Part shown: positions 55,784 to 64,000 of the stretch, piece by piece
Position numbering within the stretch: position 1 is the first letter of the stretch
Layout of the letters: each line of letters opens with the position of its first letter
Source of the DNA: Streptomyces subrutilus
GTDB taxonomy: Bacteria; Actinomycetota; Actinomycetes; Streptomycetales; Streptomycetaceae
Direction of reading: 5' to 3'
Assembly: GCF_008704535.1 (NCBI RefSeq)
Contig: NZ_CP023701.1
Span: 2,542,001-2,606,000 of the forward strand
Length of the DNA: 64,000 nt
Notes under the pieces: generated by a model
What the model was told of the DNA's origin: nothing
The model's database searches: none
Seen by the model: the letters and a program-made list of their open reading frames with translations, nothing else
Position numbers and translations under genes: made by a program

Positions 55784-55827
55784 GTTTCCCCCTCCGCGAC
55801 GATGTGTTGCCCGCCCCCCGGCGGTGG

Positions 55828-57018
55828 TCAGCCGATCAGCTGGTCGAGCGTGTTCTCCAGCTCGTCGAAGAATCCCTCGGGCCACTGGTCGAGCAGCCCG
55901 TCCCGGTCGACCTGGGGGCTGACGACGTCCACCCCGGTGCCGTCCCCGCGGAAGAAGTGCAGGACCACCTGCTCCGGGGTGAGCCGCCCCTGTTTCACCG
56001 CGAGCCGGACCCCGTTGATCACGTGGTCGCTGTGGGTCTCCACTACCAGCTGCACCCCGTGCGCAGCGGCGGCCGCCGCCAGGCCAGCCATGCGGGTCTG
56101 GCCCTGCGGGTGCAGGTGGGCTTCGGGGTTCTCCAAGAGGATCAAGGAGCCGGGCCGGGCCGTGAGACAAGCGACCACGACCGGCAGGACGTAGGTCAGG
56201 CCGAAGCCGACGTTCCCGGGGCGGCGGCGCAGGCTGGGCCCGATGGAACCCTCGAAGCCGTACGAGAGCTGGACGACGTCGGCGCCTGCGATGGCATCCG
56301 CCTGGATGTCCACTCCGGGGCACAAGTCCCCCATCCAGGCCGCCACCTGGTCCAGGAGGAACCTGGACCGGGTCCCCGGGTGGCGCAGCGGACCTTCCGG
56401 CACCTCGTCCTTCGCATGGTGGCGGAGGTAGTTGACGGTGTGCTCGCCCCTGGCACCCAGGAAGCCGCGGCCGATGACAGCGTGGTGGTCGCGCGGGTAG
56501 AACTCGGCCGGCGTGATGCGGTCGGCGTGCAGGTACTGGAACCCGGCCGTGAACCACGCCGGCTGAACCGCCGCGTCCCCGTCCGGCCGGGCCACACCCT
56601 CGGTGACGAGCGGCAGGTCAGTGGCGATCAGTGGTAGCAGGTTCTGTTCGGGCGCGTATCCGACGGTCCAGGCGTACCGGTACCGCCCCTCGGTGACACC
56701 GAGCGTGATGGCCGGGTCTTCACCGGTGAAGTCCTCGTGGAGGACGTCCTGTCCGGTGCCGAGTCCGACGAGTTCGCTGTTGAGGAGGAAGCCGTTGCCG
56801 TGGTCCTCGTCGGGCGTGCGCCCCTCGGCGAAGGCGACGGCGATCTCCGCCACCTGGTCGAGGTCCCCTGCTACATAGGACTGGTGCAGCAGGCCGAGGG
56901 CCTGGAGCACCGTGCTCTTGCCCGAGGAGTTGAGCCCGGTGAGGAGAGTCAGCGCTCCCAGCGGAAGTTCGATCTCGCGGAACGCCTTGAAGTTCCGCAT
57001 GGCGAGCCGGTCGATCAC
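55828..57018 (-). CDS. DUF3696-type AAA/ABC ATPase
   Basis: 396 residues, a RecF/SMC-like ATPase. It begins MIDRLAMRNFKAFREIELPL, with Walker A TGLNSSGKST at 27-36. The Walker B and D-loop region is LILLENPEAHLHPQGQTRMA, and the switch His is in VVETHSDHVINGVRLAV. The short coiled segment between them lacks the long arms of SMC proteins. The C-terminus PQVDRDGLLDQWPEGFFDEL matches the DUF3696 group, often found with nucleases in defence islands. Its start overlaps the DUF262 stop as GTGA, so the two are coupled. It is probably the sensor/switch ATPase of the operon. Confidence 0.85.
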   Translation of the reverse strand: MIDRLAMRNFKAFREIELPLGALTLLTGLNSSGKSTVLQALGLLHQSYVAGDLDQVAEIAVAFAEGRTPDEDHGNGFLLNSELVGLGTGQDVLHEDFTGEDPAITLGVTEGRYRYAWTVGYAPEQNLLPLIATDLPLVTEGVARPDGDAAVQPAWFTAGFQYLHADRITPAEFYPRDHHAVIGRGFLGARGEHTVNYLRHHAKDEVPEGPLRHPGTRSRFLLDQVAAWMGDLCPGVDIQADAIAGADVVQLSYGFEGSIGPSLRRRPGNVGFGLTYVLPVVVACLTARPGSLILLENPEAHLHPQGQTRMAGLAAAAAAHGVQLVVETHSDHVINGVRLAVKQGRLTPEQVVLHFFRGDGTGVDVVSPQVDRDGLLDQWPEGFFDELENTLDQLIG

Positions 57019-58301
57019 TGAACTACCCCCTGGAACAGCTTGCGCATTTCTTCGAACCTCGTCCGCACCTTCTTCGGGTCGCCGGTGGCCACGGAAATGG
57101 ACCGGTCGAAGTCCCAGTCGGCCATCAGCGCGAAGAAAGCGCGCAACACGTCGTCCCGAGACGCTACCAGCCGATCACGTTCTTGATCAGTGAGGTGGGC
57201 GAGATTGACGGCGACCGTCTCGAACAGCGCCTTGTTGATGGGAGAGCGGCCCTTGCCGCCACGCCACTTCCGGAAGGCATGGTCGCCGAACAGCGCGGTC
57301 GCGTATCTCATCGCCGCCCGGAAATCCCTGGCCAGCGCCTCCCTCTGTTCCGGTGTCAACCGGTTGACGCCGTGCATGGCATCGACGAGGAACTGGTCGA
57401 AGTCCCGCTTCGTGTACTCGGCGGGCTCGGCGAGCCGGAAGGCGAGGAAGCGCAGGACCATCTCGCGATCGGCCATGCGCTCGTTGGACACGCTCCACCC
57501 GGTGGCCTCACCGAACGCGGCATCCTCCGCCAGATCCGCCAGCAGCTCCCGGGCCGGCCCCTTGACCATGGCGTGCCGGATCTCCTGCGGCTTCAGCGGC
57601 AGCCCGCCGGTGTTGATCCTGGAGAAGACGTTGTACTTGACCGCTTCCGGCGTGCCCTGCTGAATGATGTGCACGACGAGCTGTGTCTCTCGCAGCCGGA
57701 TCTTCAACCGTCCGGTGAGGTCCGCATAGCCCTTCCCGTGGAAGTCCCGCAGGTAGTCCAGTCCGCGGAGGGTGAGCGGGGTCATCCCCACCGCGTCCGG
57801 GGCCATGAACCGGGCGATGGCGGTGAGCCGCTGGATCCCGTCCACGACGGCCCAGTTGTCGTCTTCGTCCTGGGCCATGTGGAAGGACGAGATCGGGATG
57901 CGCAAGAGCAGGGACTCCACGAGGCGGCTCTGCTGGACGTCGGTCCAGATCCCCGCTCGGCGCTGGAAGTCCGGAGCGAGATCGATCATCTGCTCGCGGA
58001 GTCGGGACAGGAGCAGGTCGACCGTGGTCGCCTGGGTCTCGATCTTGATGTTCTCGGGCCGGAACGGGGCGGAGATCTCGTCCGAAGGGGGCGCAGGCGC
58101 GGGCTCCCCCGGCTCTTCGTCCAGGGGCTGCTCCAGCTCCACACCGGTCGAGCGTCCGTTCGCCCCGATCTCGACGGGGCTCTCCCCCGTGGAGAACAAG
58201 TCGTCCAGGCTTGCCCACTGGTCCGGCGCCAAGTACCTGTCGTTCCCGACCGCCCGCTCCCGGCCCGCCGGCCGCCGGCCGCTGTCTTCCAAACCCGTCA
58301 T
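57015..58301 (-). CDS. DUF262 (GmrSD/ParB-like) protein
   Basis: 428 residues from ATG 58301 with GGGGAGAG upstream. After an acidic, Pro-rich N-terminal 80 residues, the DUF262 domain shows LAPDFQRRAGIWTDVQQSRL, IPISSFHM and the nucleotide-site variant VVDGIQRLTAIARF (154-160, usual DGQQRLT). VFSRINTGGLPLKPQEIRHA follows, then a helical C-terminus. No DUF1524 HNH nuclease domain is seen, so it lacks the effector half of GmrSD enzymes. DUF262 proteins hydrolyse NTPs and act in modification-dependent restriction. It heads the leftward operon and is the likely first gene. Confidence 0.85.
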   Translation of the reverse strand: MTGLEDSGRRPAGRERAVGNDRYLAPDQWASLDDLFSTGESPVEIGANGRSTGVELEQPLDEEPGEPAPAPPSDEISAPFRPENIKIETQATTVDLLLSRLREQMIDLAPDFQRRAGIWTDVQQSRLVESLLLRIPISSFHMAQDEDDNWAVVDGIQRLTAIARFMAPDAVGMTPLTLRGLDYLRDFHGKGYADLTGRLKIRLRETQLVVHIIQQGTPEAVKYNVFSRINTGGLPLKPQEIRHAMVKGPARELLADLAEDAAFGEATGWSVSNERMADREMVLRFLAFRLAEPAEYTKRDFDQFLVDAMHGVNRLTPEQREALARDFRAAMRYATALFGDHAFRKWRGGKGRSPINKALFETVAVNLAHLTDQERDRLVASRDDVLRAFFALMADWDFDRSISVATGDPKKVRTRFEEMRKLFQGVVQ

Positions 58302-58375
58302 CTCTCCCCGTCGCCCTCGCACCGCGCCGCCGCCGTCACCCACTGGGGCCAGCCTATAGACGGCATCGGCCGACG

Positions 58376-58822
58376 TCAGTGCGGCAGGTCCAGCTCGGCG
58401 ATCACGGTCTTGCCGATGGGCAGCCGGTCCCGCACCTCCCAGCGGGCCGCGACCGCCTGTACGAGGAACAGGCCTCGGCCGGTGTCGGCGAGCGGCCGGG
58501 GTGTGCGGAGCCCGGCGGGTTCCGGAGGGCGCCGCTCGCCCCGGGCGTCGGAGACCTCGATCCGGAGCGTGTCCGGGTGGAGGGTGAGCGCGAGCTCGAA
58601 GTCCCGTCCGGGCACGCGGCCGTGGGTGACGGCGTTGGCGGCGAGTTCGGCGACGAGCAGGGCGGTGGTGTCGGAAGGTTCGGTGCCGTACGGGAGTCCC
58701 CAGGCGTGGAGCTGATGGACGGCGAGGTAGCGGGCGAGGCGGGCGCCGCGCGGGGTGGAGCTGAAGCGCTGGGTGAACACACGTACGGTGACCGGCGCTT
58801 GCGGCGCGGATGGTGGCGTCAT
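58376..58822 (-). CDS. RsbW/SpoIIAB-like ATP-binding regulatory protein
   Basis: 148 residues of HATPase_c_2 type. The N box is LLVAELAANAVTHGRV, the G1 box IEVSDARGE, and the G2 region DTGRGLFLVQAVAARW. Such single-domain kinases act as anti-sigma factors or, in Streptomyces, as the AbaA-like partner of WhiJ-type regulators. It is divergent from the HTH/DUF397 pair 160 bp away, the usual arrangement of that trio. 75 bp separate it from the DUF262 gene downstream, so it might be co-transcribed with the defence operon. Confidence 0.85.
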   Translation of the reverse strand: MTPPSAPQAPVTVRVFTQRFSSTPRGARLARYLAVHQLHAWGLPYGTEPSDTTALLVAELAANAVTHGRVPGRDFELALTLHPDTLRIEVSDARGERRPPEPAGLRTPRPLADTGRGLFLVQAVAARWEVRDRLPIGKTVIAELDLPH

Positions 58823-58981
58823 GAGGCCAATGTGGCGGCGCGGAGGGGGTGTTCACCAGGGTGGTGCCGCGTACGCCGGGTCAGCGTACGCGCACGGAGG
58901 GTGGACAGTACGCGTCACCGACCGTGACGATGGAGGAGTCGGGAGCGTTACGGGGGACACGTGCGCGGGAGGTGGCCCGGG

Positions 58982-59854
58982 ATGGCCTACGAGAACACGG
59001 ACGACGACGGTACGGGCGAGGAGGCGGGCGGCAGCCCGGTCGGCGCCGAACCGGAGGCGTCCGACAGTCTGCGCACCTTCGGCGCGGTCGTCCAGGCCCT
59101 GCGGGAACACGCCGGGCTCAGCCGAGAGGAGTTCGCGGAGCGGGTCCGTTTCTCGAAGCACACGGTGGCCTCGATCGAGCAGGGCCGGCGCATGCCGGAC
59201 GAGGACTTCGTGGAGCGGGCGGAGGAGGCCACGGGCAACGTGGGCGCCATCCGGAAAGCCGCACCGCACTTGTCGCGACAGCCTGGCCTGGCGAGCTGGT
59301 TCCGGCGCTGGGCCCGCCTGGAGCTGGAGGCGGTGACCCTCTACACGTACGAGTGCCGCATGGTCCCGGGGCTCTTGCAGCCGGAGTCGTACGCGCGCAC
59401 GCTGTTCACGGACCAGCTGCCGCCGCTCAGCGACGCGCAGGTCGAGGCCCAGTGGACGGCGCGAGCGAAACGGCAGCGGCTGCTGTGGGAACGGCCGAAC
59501 ACCACGTTCGGGTTCCTGCTGGAGGAGCAGCTGTTCCGGCGGGGGACGGGTGGGGCGGAGGTGACGCGGACCCTCATCGACCGGGTGCTGGAGATCGCGG
59601 AGCTGCGGAACGTGGAGGTGCAGGTGATGCCCCTGGCCAGGAGTTCGCATGCGGGGCTGGATGGGCCTATGCAGTTGCTGGAGACCCGGTATCCAAGGTG
59701 GTTCGCGTACTGCGAGGGCCAGCGCAGCGGGGTGCTACTCAGCGATCCCAGGGAGATCAGCGTCCTCCAGCGGCGGTATGCCAGGATGCGGGCACAGGCC
59801 CTCTCTCTGGAGGACTCCGTGGGCCTGCTGCGGGAGATGCGAGGAGCACTATGA
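58982..59854 (+). CDS. WhiJ-like HTH regulator (XRE + DUF5753)
   Basis: 290 residues from ATG 58982 (GGAGG upstream). The N-terminal HTH is FGAVVQALREHAGLSREEFA then ERVRFSKHTVASIEQGRRMP. The C-terminal DUF5753 domain includes YECRMVPGLLQPESYARTLF, RVLEIAELRNVEVQVMPLAR and a run ending VLQRRYARMRAQALSLEDSV. This is a Streptomyces-specific family linked to development and antibiotic control. Its stop overlaps the DUF397 start (ATGA). Its position inside the island suggests it may control the neighbouring operon, which is inference. Confidence 0.9.
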   Translation: MAYENTDDDGTGEEAGGSPVGAEPEASDSLRTFGAVVQALREHAGLSREEFAERVRFSKHTVASIEQGRRMPDEDFVERAEEATGNVGAIRKAAPHLSRQPGLASWFRRWARLELEAVTLYTYECRMVPGLLQPESYARTLFTDQLPPLSDAQVEAQWTARAKRQRLLWERPNTTFGFLLEEQLFRRGTGGAEVTRTLIDRVLEIAELRNVEVQVMPLARSSHAGLDGPMQLLETRYPRWFAYCEGQRSGVLLSDPREISVLQRRYARMRAQALSLEDSVGLLREMRGAL

Positions 59855-60036
59855 GCATGGAAGAGCTGACCTGGTACAAGAGCAGCTTCAGCAGCGGTGG
59901 CGACGGGGACTGCGTGGAAGTAGCCGCGGGCGCCTCGGCGGTCCACATCCGCGACTCCAAACACCAGGATGGCCCCCGGCTCGCCCTCTCCCCCACCGCG
60001 TGGGCCGACTTCGTCGCGTACGCGCCCGGAGCCTGA
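59851..60036 (+). CDS. DUF397 small protein
   Basis: 61 residues, MSMEELTWYKSSFSSGGDGD at the start and SPTAWADFVAYAPGA at the end. The W-x-KSS-x-S and HIRDSKHQDGP signatures are those of DUF397, the small acidic partner encoded next to WhiJ-like regulators. It is translationally coupled to the HTH gene by ATGA and probably modulates its activity. Confidence 0.92.
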   Translation: MSMEELTWYKSSFSSGGDGDCVEVAAGASAVHIRDSKHQDGPRLALSPTAWADFVAYAPGA

Positions 60037-60053
60037 GCCTGATTGCCTGACGA

Positions 60054-60080
60054 GAGTGCTCCGCCTTTGGCGGAGCACTC
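60054..60080. terminator. Bidirectional terminator
   Basis: GAGTGCTCCGCC (60054-60065), loop TTT, GGCGGAGCACTC (60069-60080). A perfect 12-bp stem between the convergent DUF397 and methyltransferase genes. Confidence 0.85.
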
Positions 60081-60085
60081 CGCGT

Positions 60086-63000
60086 TCATTTGGCAGGCGG
60101 GGTCCACTTCCCCGCGTCGATCGCCCCCTGAAGCCGCTCCGAGAAGCAGGCGTGCGCGGCCCGCATCTCGGCATCTCGCTCGGCCTTGTAGAAGGGTGCG
60201 CTATAGCCCTCGGGCGGCCCAGGGCTCTTCTTGTTGTCGTAAGCGAGGAACTGCTCGTAGTGCCGCTTCGTCTGTCCGTGACCGTGTGCGTACGGGTCCT
60301 GCGCGATCTGGCGCCCGCTGGCGTCGAACCACATCTGCGACTCTCGGTCCGCCAGAATCGCGTAGCGGGCCTTATGGATGGCCATCAACTCGTCGGCACT
60401 CATGCCGAGCCACACTGCAACCAGCGCGTCGATCTCGACCAGCGCGGCACGACGCTCGTACTCGGAGCGGAGCGGGGTGTCATACTCCCAGGTCGACTTG
60501 AGCCCGGCTGCGAGCGGTCCCAGTTCGGGCCACTTCACGGCCCAATCTTCATAGCCCGGCCATGTCATGTCGTAGAGGTCTCCCCACAGCGGCGCATACG
60601 CCTCCGTGAGGCAGTTGAGACGGAGTGTGCGGAGGAGAAGGGCGCCAGCCAGCGGATGCGCCGGGTCCGCGTAAGGCATCTTCTGGGCCTCGGCCACCTG
60701 GAGGTGTGAACGGCCAGTGATGCGTAGGAGGTAATCGAACGGGATCGAAGCCCAGAAACCTGCATTGAGGGCAGTACCTCTATTACCCGCCAATGCCATC
60801 GACTGCACCGTATGAACATGGGCCGGACCTGGGGGCATCAAGGCCGCGAAGAGACTCCGCTCAGTGTTGAAAGGAATCATGACGCGCCACGCCAGCCGGT
60901 AGAACCGCGTGTACGGCTGGAACCACCACAGACGCTGGCGCAGCAGCTCCCGCTGCTCGTCCTCTCCCAGAGCTAGCTCTTCCTCGGAAAGCACCTCGCT
61001 GCGGTCTTCCCACTCCTCAGCGCTCGGCTGCCAGTCACTCGTCAGCCGAGAACGGTCCAGCCAGCGATCCTGCTCCCTCTCGTACTCCTTGAGAGAGCAC
61101 GTCTCGGGACGGACGTAGTTCGTGCGGGGCACGGCATCCGCTGCCAACTGCGTGAGGTCGAAGCTGGTCCAGTCGTGGTTGCCCCGGCAAGGAATCTTCG
61201 GCTGCTTGCTGATCGGCGTGGCGATACCGAAGTGCGGCCCTTGGAGAACCAACTCGGACAAGTCCCCCGGTTGAGACGTGTGCCAGGAGATGAACCCGTT
61301 CTTCTTGTCGTTCGCCTCGTCGAACCCTCGGGTGATCCTGGGCTCGTGTTCGCCGACTCGACGCGACACTCCAGACAGCGCCTCAATCGCCCCCTGCTCC
61401 TCCGTAGTCGTCGGCTGGAGCAGCGCCGCCTGCTGAGCATTTCCCGAATCGCCCGTCAGCTTCTGCCACTTCTCAAGCACCTGCTCATCCACCCGAATGA
61501 CACGCGCACTGTGGGCCCTCAGGTCCCAGCTGCCACCGTGCTTCATCCCGGGCTTCTCGCCCTCACCGTGGTGGTCGAGTGACGCAACGAGCGGCTCCAC
61601 ACCGTACAGGCGGCTGAGGTTGTCGAATCCGATCTGCTCCTGCGGGTTCCCGTAGATGTGCACACCGAACTCCGTGTTCCGGCTGGCCTCGAATGCCCAG
61701 TTACCGACGTTCACGAACCCCGCGTGCAGCCGCAACCTCGGGTATGCCGCGCCTCGAATGCGTCCATCCTTAGTGCCTCCGAGGTGCGTGTCCGGGTGTA
61801 CCAGTCCTGCCATGCCATGAGCCCCCAGATTGGCCCATGTCCGACACATGAAGGCACGGTACAGATCGGGCTGGGTGCCCGTCAGCACCGGATACCCGAC
61901 GGCTGAGCCCAACCACGCCGCCATGGCCGAGTGCGACGCCAGCTCGCGGAGGAAGTATCCGAGGGAACCCTCCGAGTCGAGCACGAGCTGCTTGCGCTCT
62001 CGCCACTTGGCCACGCTCGGCTTTTCGGCCAGCATGAACCAGGGCTCACGCTCGGCAAGGACCGGGGCCTCCTCCCACCTGGGCCGGACCCACGGCGGGT
62101 TGCCCACCTGGAGGTCGAAGCCGCCGCTCGCGCCCCGGAAGATGTGCGCGAAGTGCAGCTCCCAGTGGAAGAAGCCGTGGCCGTCCTCCGCCTTTATGTC
62201 GCGTTCGTTCGTGCCCGCGATGGTCTCGACCGTGTCCAGCCAGGGGAAGCGGAACGGCAGCCGGCCGGGGGTGTCCATGCCGAGGGTGCCGTCCAGGCGG
62301 TCCTCGATGTCGGAGAGGAAGTCGAGGGCCTCGTCCACCGAGAGGTTCTCGATGCCCGCGAGCAGGGAGCCCTCCGGGACGTCCTCCGTGCCGAGGGCCG
62401 CCTCCAAGAAGTCCAGCCAGTCCGCCATGTTCTGGAGCGGGATGCACGGCCGTCGCTGGTCGGTGATCTGGGTCTTGCGGCCCGTCGTACCGCGCTTCGG
62501 GCCGGTCTCCAGGCCCGCGCCGTCCTCCGCCGCGCCCAGCTCGACCTGCTCCCCGTCCGGGTCGTCGAAGAGGCCGGCCGCCCGCCACAGCTGGTCCCCG
62601 GGCGCCGGGCCCGTGGGGGCTACCGGCTCGGCCGGGGTGGCCGTGCGGCCCGTGATCAGGGTCGGCAGCGCCGACTCCTCGACCAGAGCGCCGCCGGTCC
62701 CGTACACCCGGTCCGTGCCGTCGAGCACGCCCACCCGGTCCAGCGGCCAGAACCACAGCGCGCACCAGGCGTCCATGACGGTCTTCAGCCGCCAGTACGG
62801 GGTGCCGTGCCGGGTCAGGTCGTCCAGGACCTTCTGCTTGTCCGCGGCCTCCGAAGGCTGGTCCAGCCAGTCCGCGCCCCAGACGTCGATCCGCCGCGAG
62901 ATCTTGCGCTCCGAGAGCTCCAGGCGCGTCGCCACGAGCGACCACAGGAACTCGGCGCGGCGGGCCACGCCCTGGATCCGCACCAGCTCCGTCTTGGCCG

Positions 63001-64000
63001 CGGCCTTCTCCCACCGGGCGTACCGCTTCGCCCGCGCCTCCGGAGCCTCGTCGCCCTTCTCCACGAACGGCTTCGGGCCCTTCGGCGCGTGCTGGATCCC
63101 CTTGCGCCACTTGCCCAGCGCCTTGGCCTCCGGCTCCGCGAGCTTCTTCGCCTCGGGCTCGCCCGCCACCGCGCCCCACCCGATCGCCGGGAGGAGGAAG
63201 TGGTGGACGGCACCCTGCGGGAGGGCGCCCTCGCGGAACGGCAGGTCGACCGGTGCCAGGGTGTCCTTCTTCGCCAGCCACTGGCCGCCGGTCAGGACGT
63301 GGGAACGGTAGATCTTGCGGCCGGCTCCGATGAGGGAGTTGCCCCGGCGCAGGTGGAGGCCGAACCAGGGGGCGCGCATGCCCGGGTGCATGGAGTTCAG
63401 CCAGAGCGAGACCTCGGCCAGCTCGACCGCCGTGGCATTGAGGTCGACTCCGTAGGCGTTGTGCAGGGCGATGTACGCCTTGATCCGCTGGAGTTCGATC
63501 TGGCGCTGGTCGGCGTCGACCCGGCGGCCGAGCTCGTGCTCGCGGCGGCGCAGGTACTCCGCGGCCACCTGGTCGATGGCCTCGTTCAGGAAGGCTCCGG
63601 AGCCGAGGGCCGGCTCGCAGATCTTCCACTCCAGCAGTTCACGGCCCGGGGTGGTCGCGCCGTCCTGGTCGAGGCGGTGGCGCAGGGCCAGTTCGACGGT
63701 GACCTCGGTGAGGGACTTCGGCGTGTAGTAAGAGGCGGAGGTCTGCCGGTCGCGGCCGGCCAGCCGGTAGACGAACTTGCCGCGGGAGTGGACCACGCGT
63801 TCGGCCGCGCCGGTCTCTTCGTTCACGCGCCGGACGAAGACGTCGTCGGAGTAGTCCTTGACCTGGGAAGCCTTGATCATCCAGCTGCCGCCGGAGGGGT
63901 CGCCTCCCTTGGCGACCTCCCACAGGTCCTCGTCGGCGATGAAGCCGGTGTACGACATCAGGCCCTCGTACACCGCGCCGAGCTGGTTGATGCCGAGCTG
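60086..64000 (-). CDS. Eco57I/PglX-like N6-adenine DNA methyltransferase, truncated at the right edge
   Basis: At least 1304 residues. The frame is open to base 64000 (QLGINQLGAVYEGLMSYTGF is the first visible part), so the start lies outside. SAM motif I is ICEPALGSGAFLNEAIDQVA, a preceding strand has DRQTSASYYTPKSL, and catalytic motif IV is DLQVGNPPWVRPRW. The C-terminal half after NPPW (upstream of about base 62050) is the target-recognition region. No nuclease motif is visible. It could be the methylase of a BREX-, DISARM- or Hma-like system, or a type IIG/IIL enzyme lacking its nuclease. The C-terminal half is much less GC-rich than the N-terminal half, suggesting exchange of the recognition part. 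Confidence 0.85.
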   Translation of the reverse strand, partial: QLGINQLGAVYEGLMSYTGFIADEDLWEVAKGGDPSGGSWMIKASQVKDYSDDVFVRRVNEETGAAERVVHSRGKFVYRLAGRDRQTSASYYTPKSLTEVTVELALRHRLDQDGATTPGRELLEWKICEPALGSGAFLNEAIDQVAAEYLRRREHELGRRVDADQRQIELQRIKAYIALHNAYGVDLNATAVELAEVSLWLNSMHPGMRAPWFGLHLRRGNSLIGAGRKIYRSHVLTGGQWLAKKDTLAPVDLPFREGALPQGAVHHFLLPAIGWGAVAGEPEAKKLAEPEAKALGKWRKGIQHAPKGPKPFVEKGDEAPEARAKRYARWEKAAAKTELVRIQGVARRAEFLWSLVATRLELSERKISRRIDVWGADWLDQPSEAADKQKVLDDLTRHGTPYWRLKTVMDAWCALWFWPLDRVGVLDGTDRVYGTGGALVEESALPTLITGRTATPAEPVAPTGPAPGDQLWRAAGLFDDPDGEQVELGAAEDGAGLETGPKRGTTGRKTQITDQRRPCIPLQNMADWLDFLEAALGTEDVPEGSLLAGIENLSVDEALDFLSDIEDRLDGTLGMDTPGRLPFRFPWLDTVETIAGTNERDIKAEDGHGFFHWELHFAHIFRGASGGFDLQVGNPPWVRPRWEEAPVLAEREPWFMLAEKPSVAKWRERKQLVLDSEGSLGYFLRELASHSAMAAWLGSAVGYPVLTGTQPDLYRAFMCRTWANLGAHGMAGLVHPDTHLGGTKDGRIRGAAYPRLRLHAGFVNVGNWAFEASRNTEFGVHIYGNPQEQIGFDNLSRLYGVEPLVASLDHHGEGEKPGMKHGGSWDLRAHSARVIRVDEQVLEKWQKLTGDSGNAQQAALLQPTTTEEQGAIEALSGVSRRVGEHEPRITRGFDEANDKKNGFISWHTSQPGDLSELVLQGPHFGIATPISKQPKIPCRGNHDWTSFDLTQLAADAVPRTNYVRPETCSLKEYEREQDRWLDRSRLTSDWQPSAEEWEDRSEVLSEEELALGEDEQRELLRQRLWWFQPYTRFYRLAWRVMIPFNTERSLFAALMPPGPAHVHTVQSMALAGNRGTALNAGFWASIPFDYLLRITGRSHLQVAEAQKMPYADPAHPLAGALLLRTLRLNCLTEAYAPLWGDLYDMTWPGYEDWAVKWPELGPLAAGLKSTWEYDTPLRSEYERRAALVEIDALVAVWLGMSADELMAIHKARYAILADRESQMWFDASGRQIAQDPYAHGHGQTKRHYEQFLAYDNKKSPGPPEGYSAPFYKAERDAEMRAAHACFSERLQGAIDAGKWTPPAK

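Overview
The window looks like a Streptomyces chromosome. Base composition is very GC-rich with GC-rich third positions. GTG and TTG starts are common, and gene families typical of the genus are present: a CBM2-FnIII-GH18 chitinase, the actinobacterial atpIBEFHAGDC order, a Rho with a long Arg/Gly-rich N-terminus, DUF2550, NrtL, and a WhiJ-like HTH / DUF397 / RsbW-like trio. All assignments come from reading the sequence; no searches were run.

Layout. (1) 1-4.7 kb: a left-truncated STAS protein, 3-hydroxybutyryl-CoA dehydrogenase, PduO-type cobalamin adenosyltransferase, a membrane protein, and a NarL-type two-component pair whose genes overlap by ATGA. (2) 4.8-14.4 kb: a compact, mostly minus-strand accessory cluster. 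It holds an HTH regulator, a metallo-beta-lactamase-fold hydrolase, an MFS exporter, an AvrD-like protein, two related P-loop proteins (one fused to a quinone-oxidoreductase-like domain), a ketoacyl-ACP synthase III, an acyl carrier protein and a HAD phosphatase. This reads like a small pathway for a fatty-acyl-derived, possibly butyrolactone- or syringolide-like, molecule with its own export and control. (3) 14.5-16.6 kb: a secreted chitinase behind a promoter with two DasR-like 12-bp repeats. (4) 16.6-42.3 kb: conserved core. It contains DUF2550, the complete F1Fo ATP synthase operon, a WecA/MraY-family transferase, an SHMT paralogue, a phosphatase-like protein lacking the catalytic Cys, threonylcarbamoyl-AMP synthase, PrmC, PrfA, L31, an LCP ligase, Rho, and the aspartate-family genes thrB, thrC, hom, lysA and nrtL. 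(5) 42.7-43.4 kb: a single-domain response regulator and tRNA-Arg(CCG).

(6) 43.4-64 kb: an accessory island that reads as a defence island, entered directly after the tRNA. It contains a predicted modified-DNA reader-CBS-HEPN protein. A leftward set follows: DUF262 protein -> DUF3696 ATPase -> unknown protein -> 2255-residue helicase with DUF1998 and nuclease-like segments -> RelE-like/UvrD fusion. Several of these genes overlap by 4 nt. Beyond a WhiJ-like trio lies a large Eco57I-type adenine methyltransferase that runs off the right edge. Pieces resemble Druantia, DISARM and BREX, but the combination matches none that I can name.

The two places most likely to hold undescribed biology are the AvrD-type cluster (4856-14392) and the helicase/ATPase/methylase island (44079-64000). 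Single-gene oddities are a Cys-to-Ser active-site change in the LMW-phosphatase-like protein and a Tyr-Tyr to His-His change in the SHMT paralogue.
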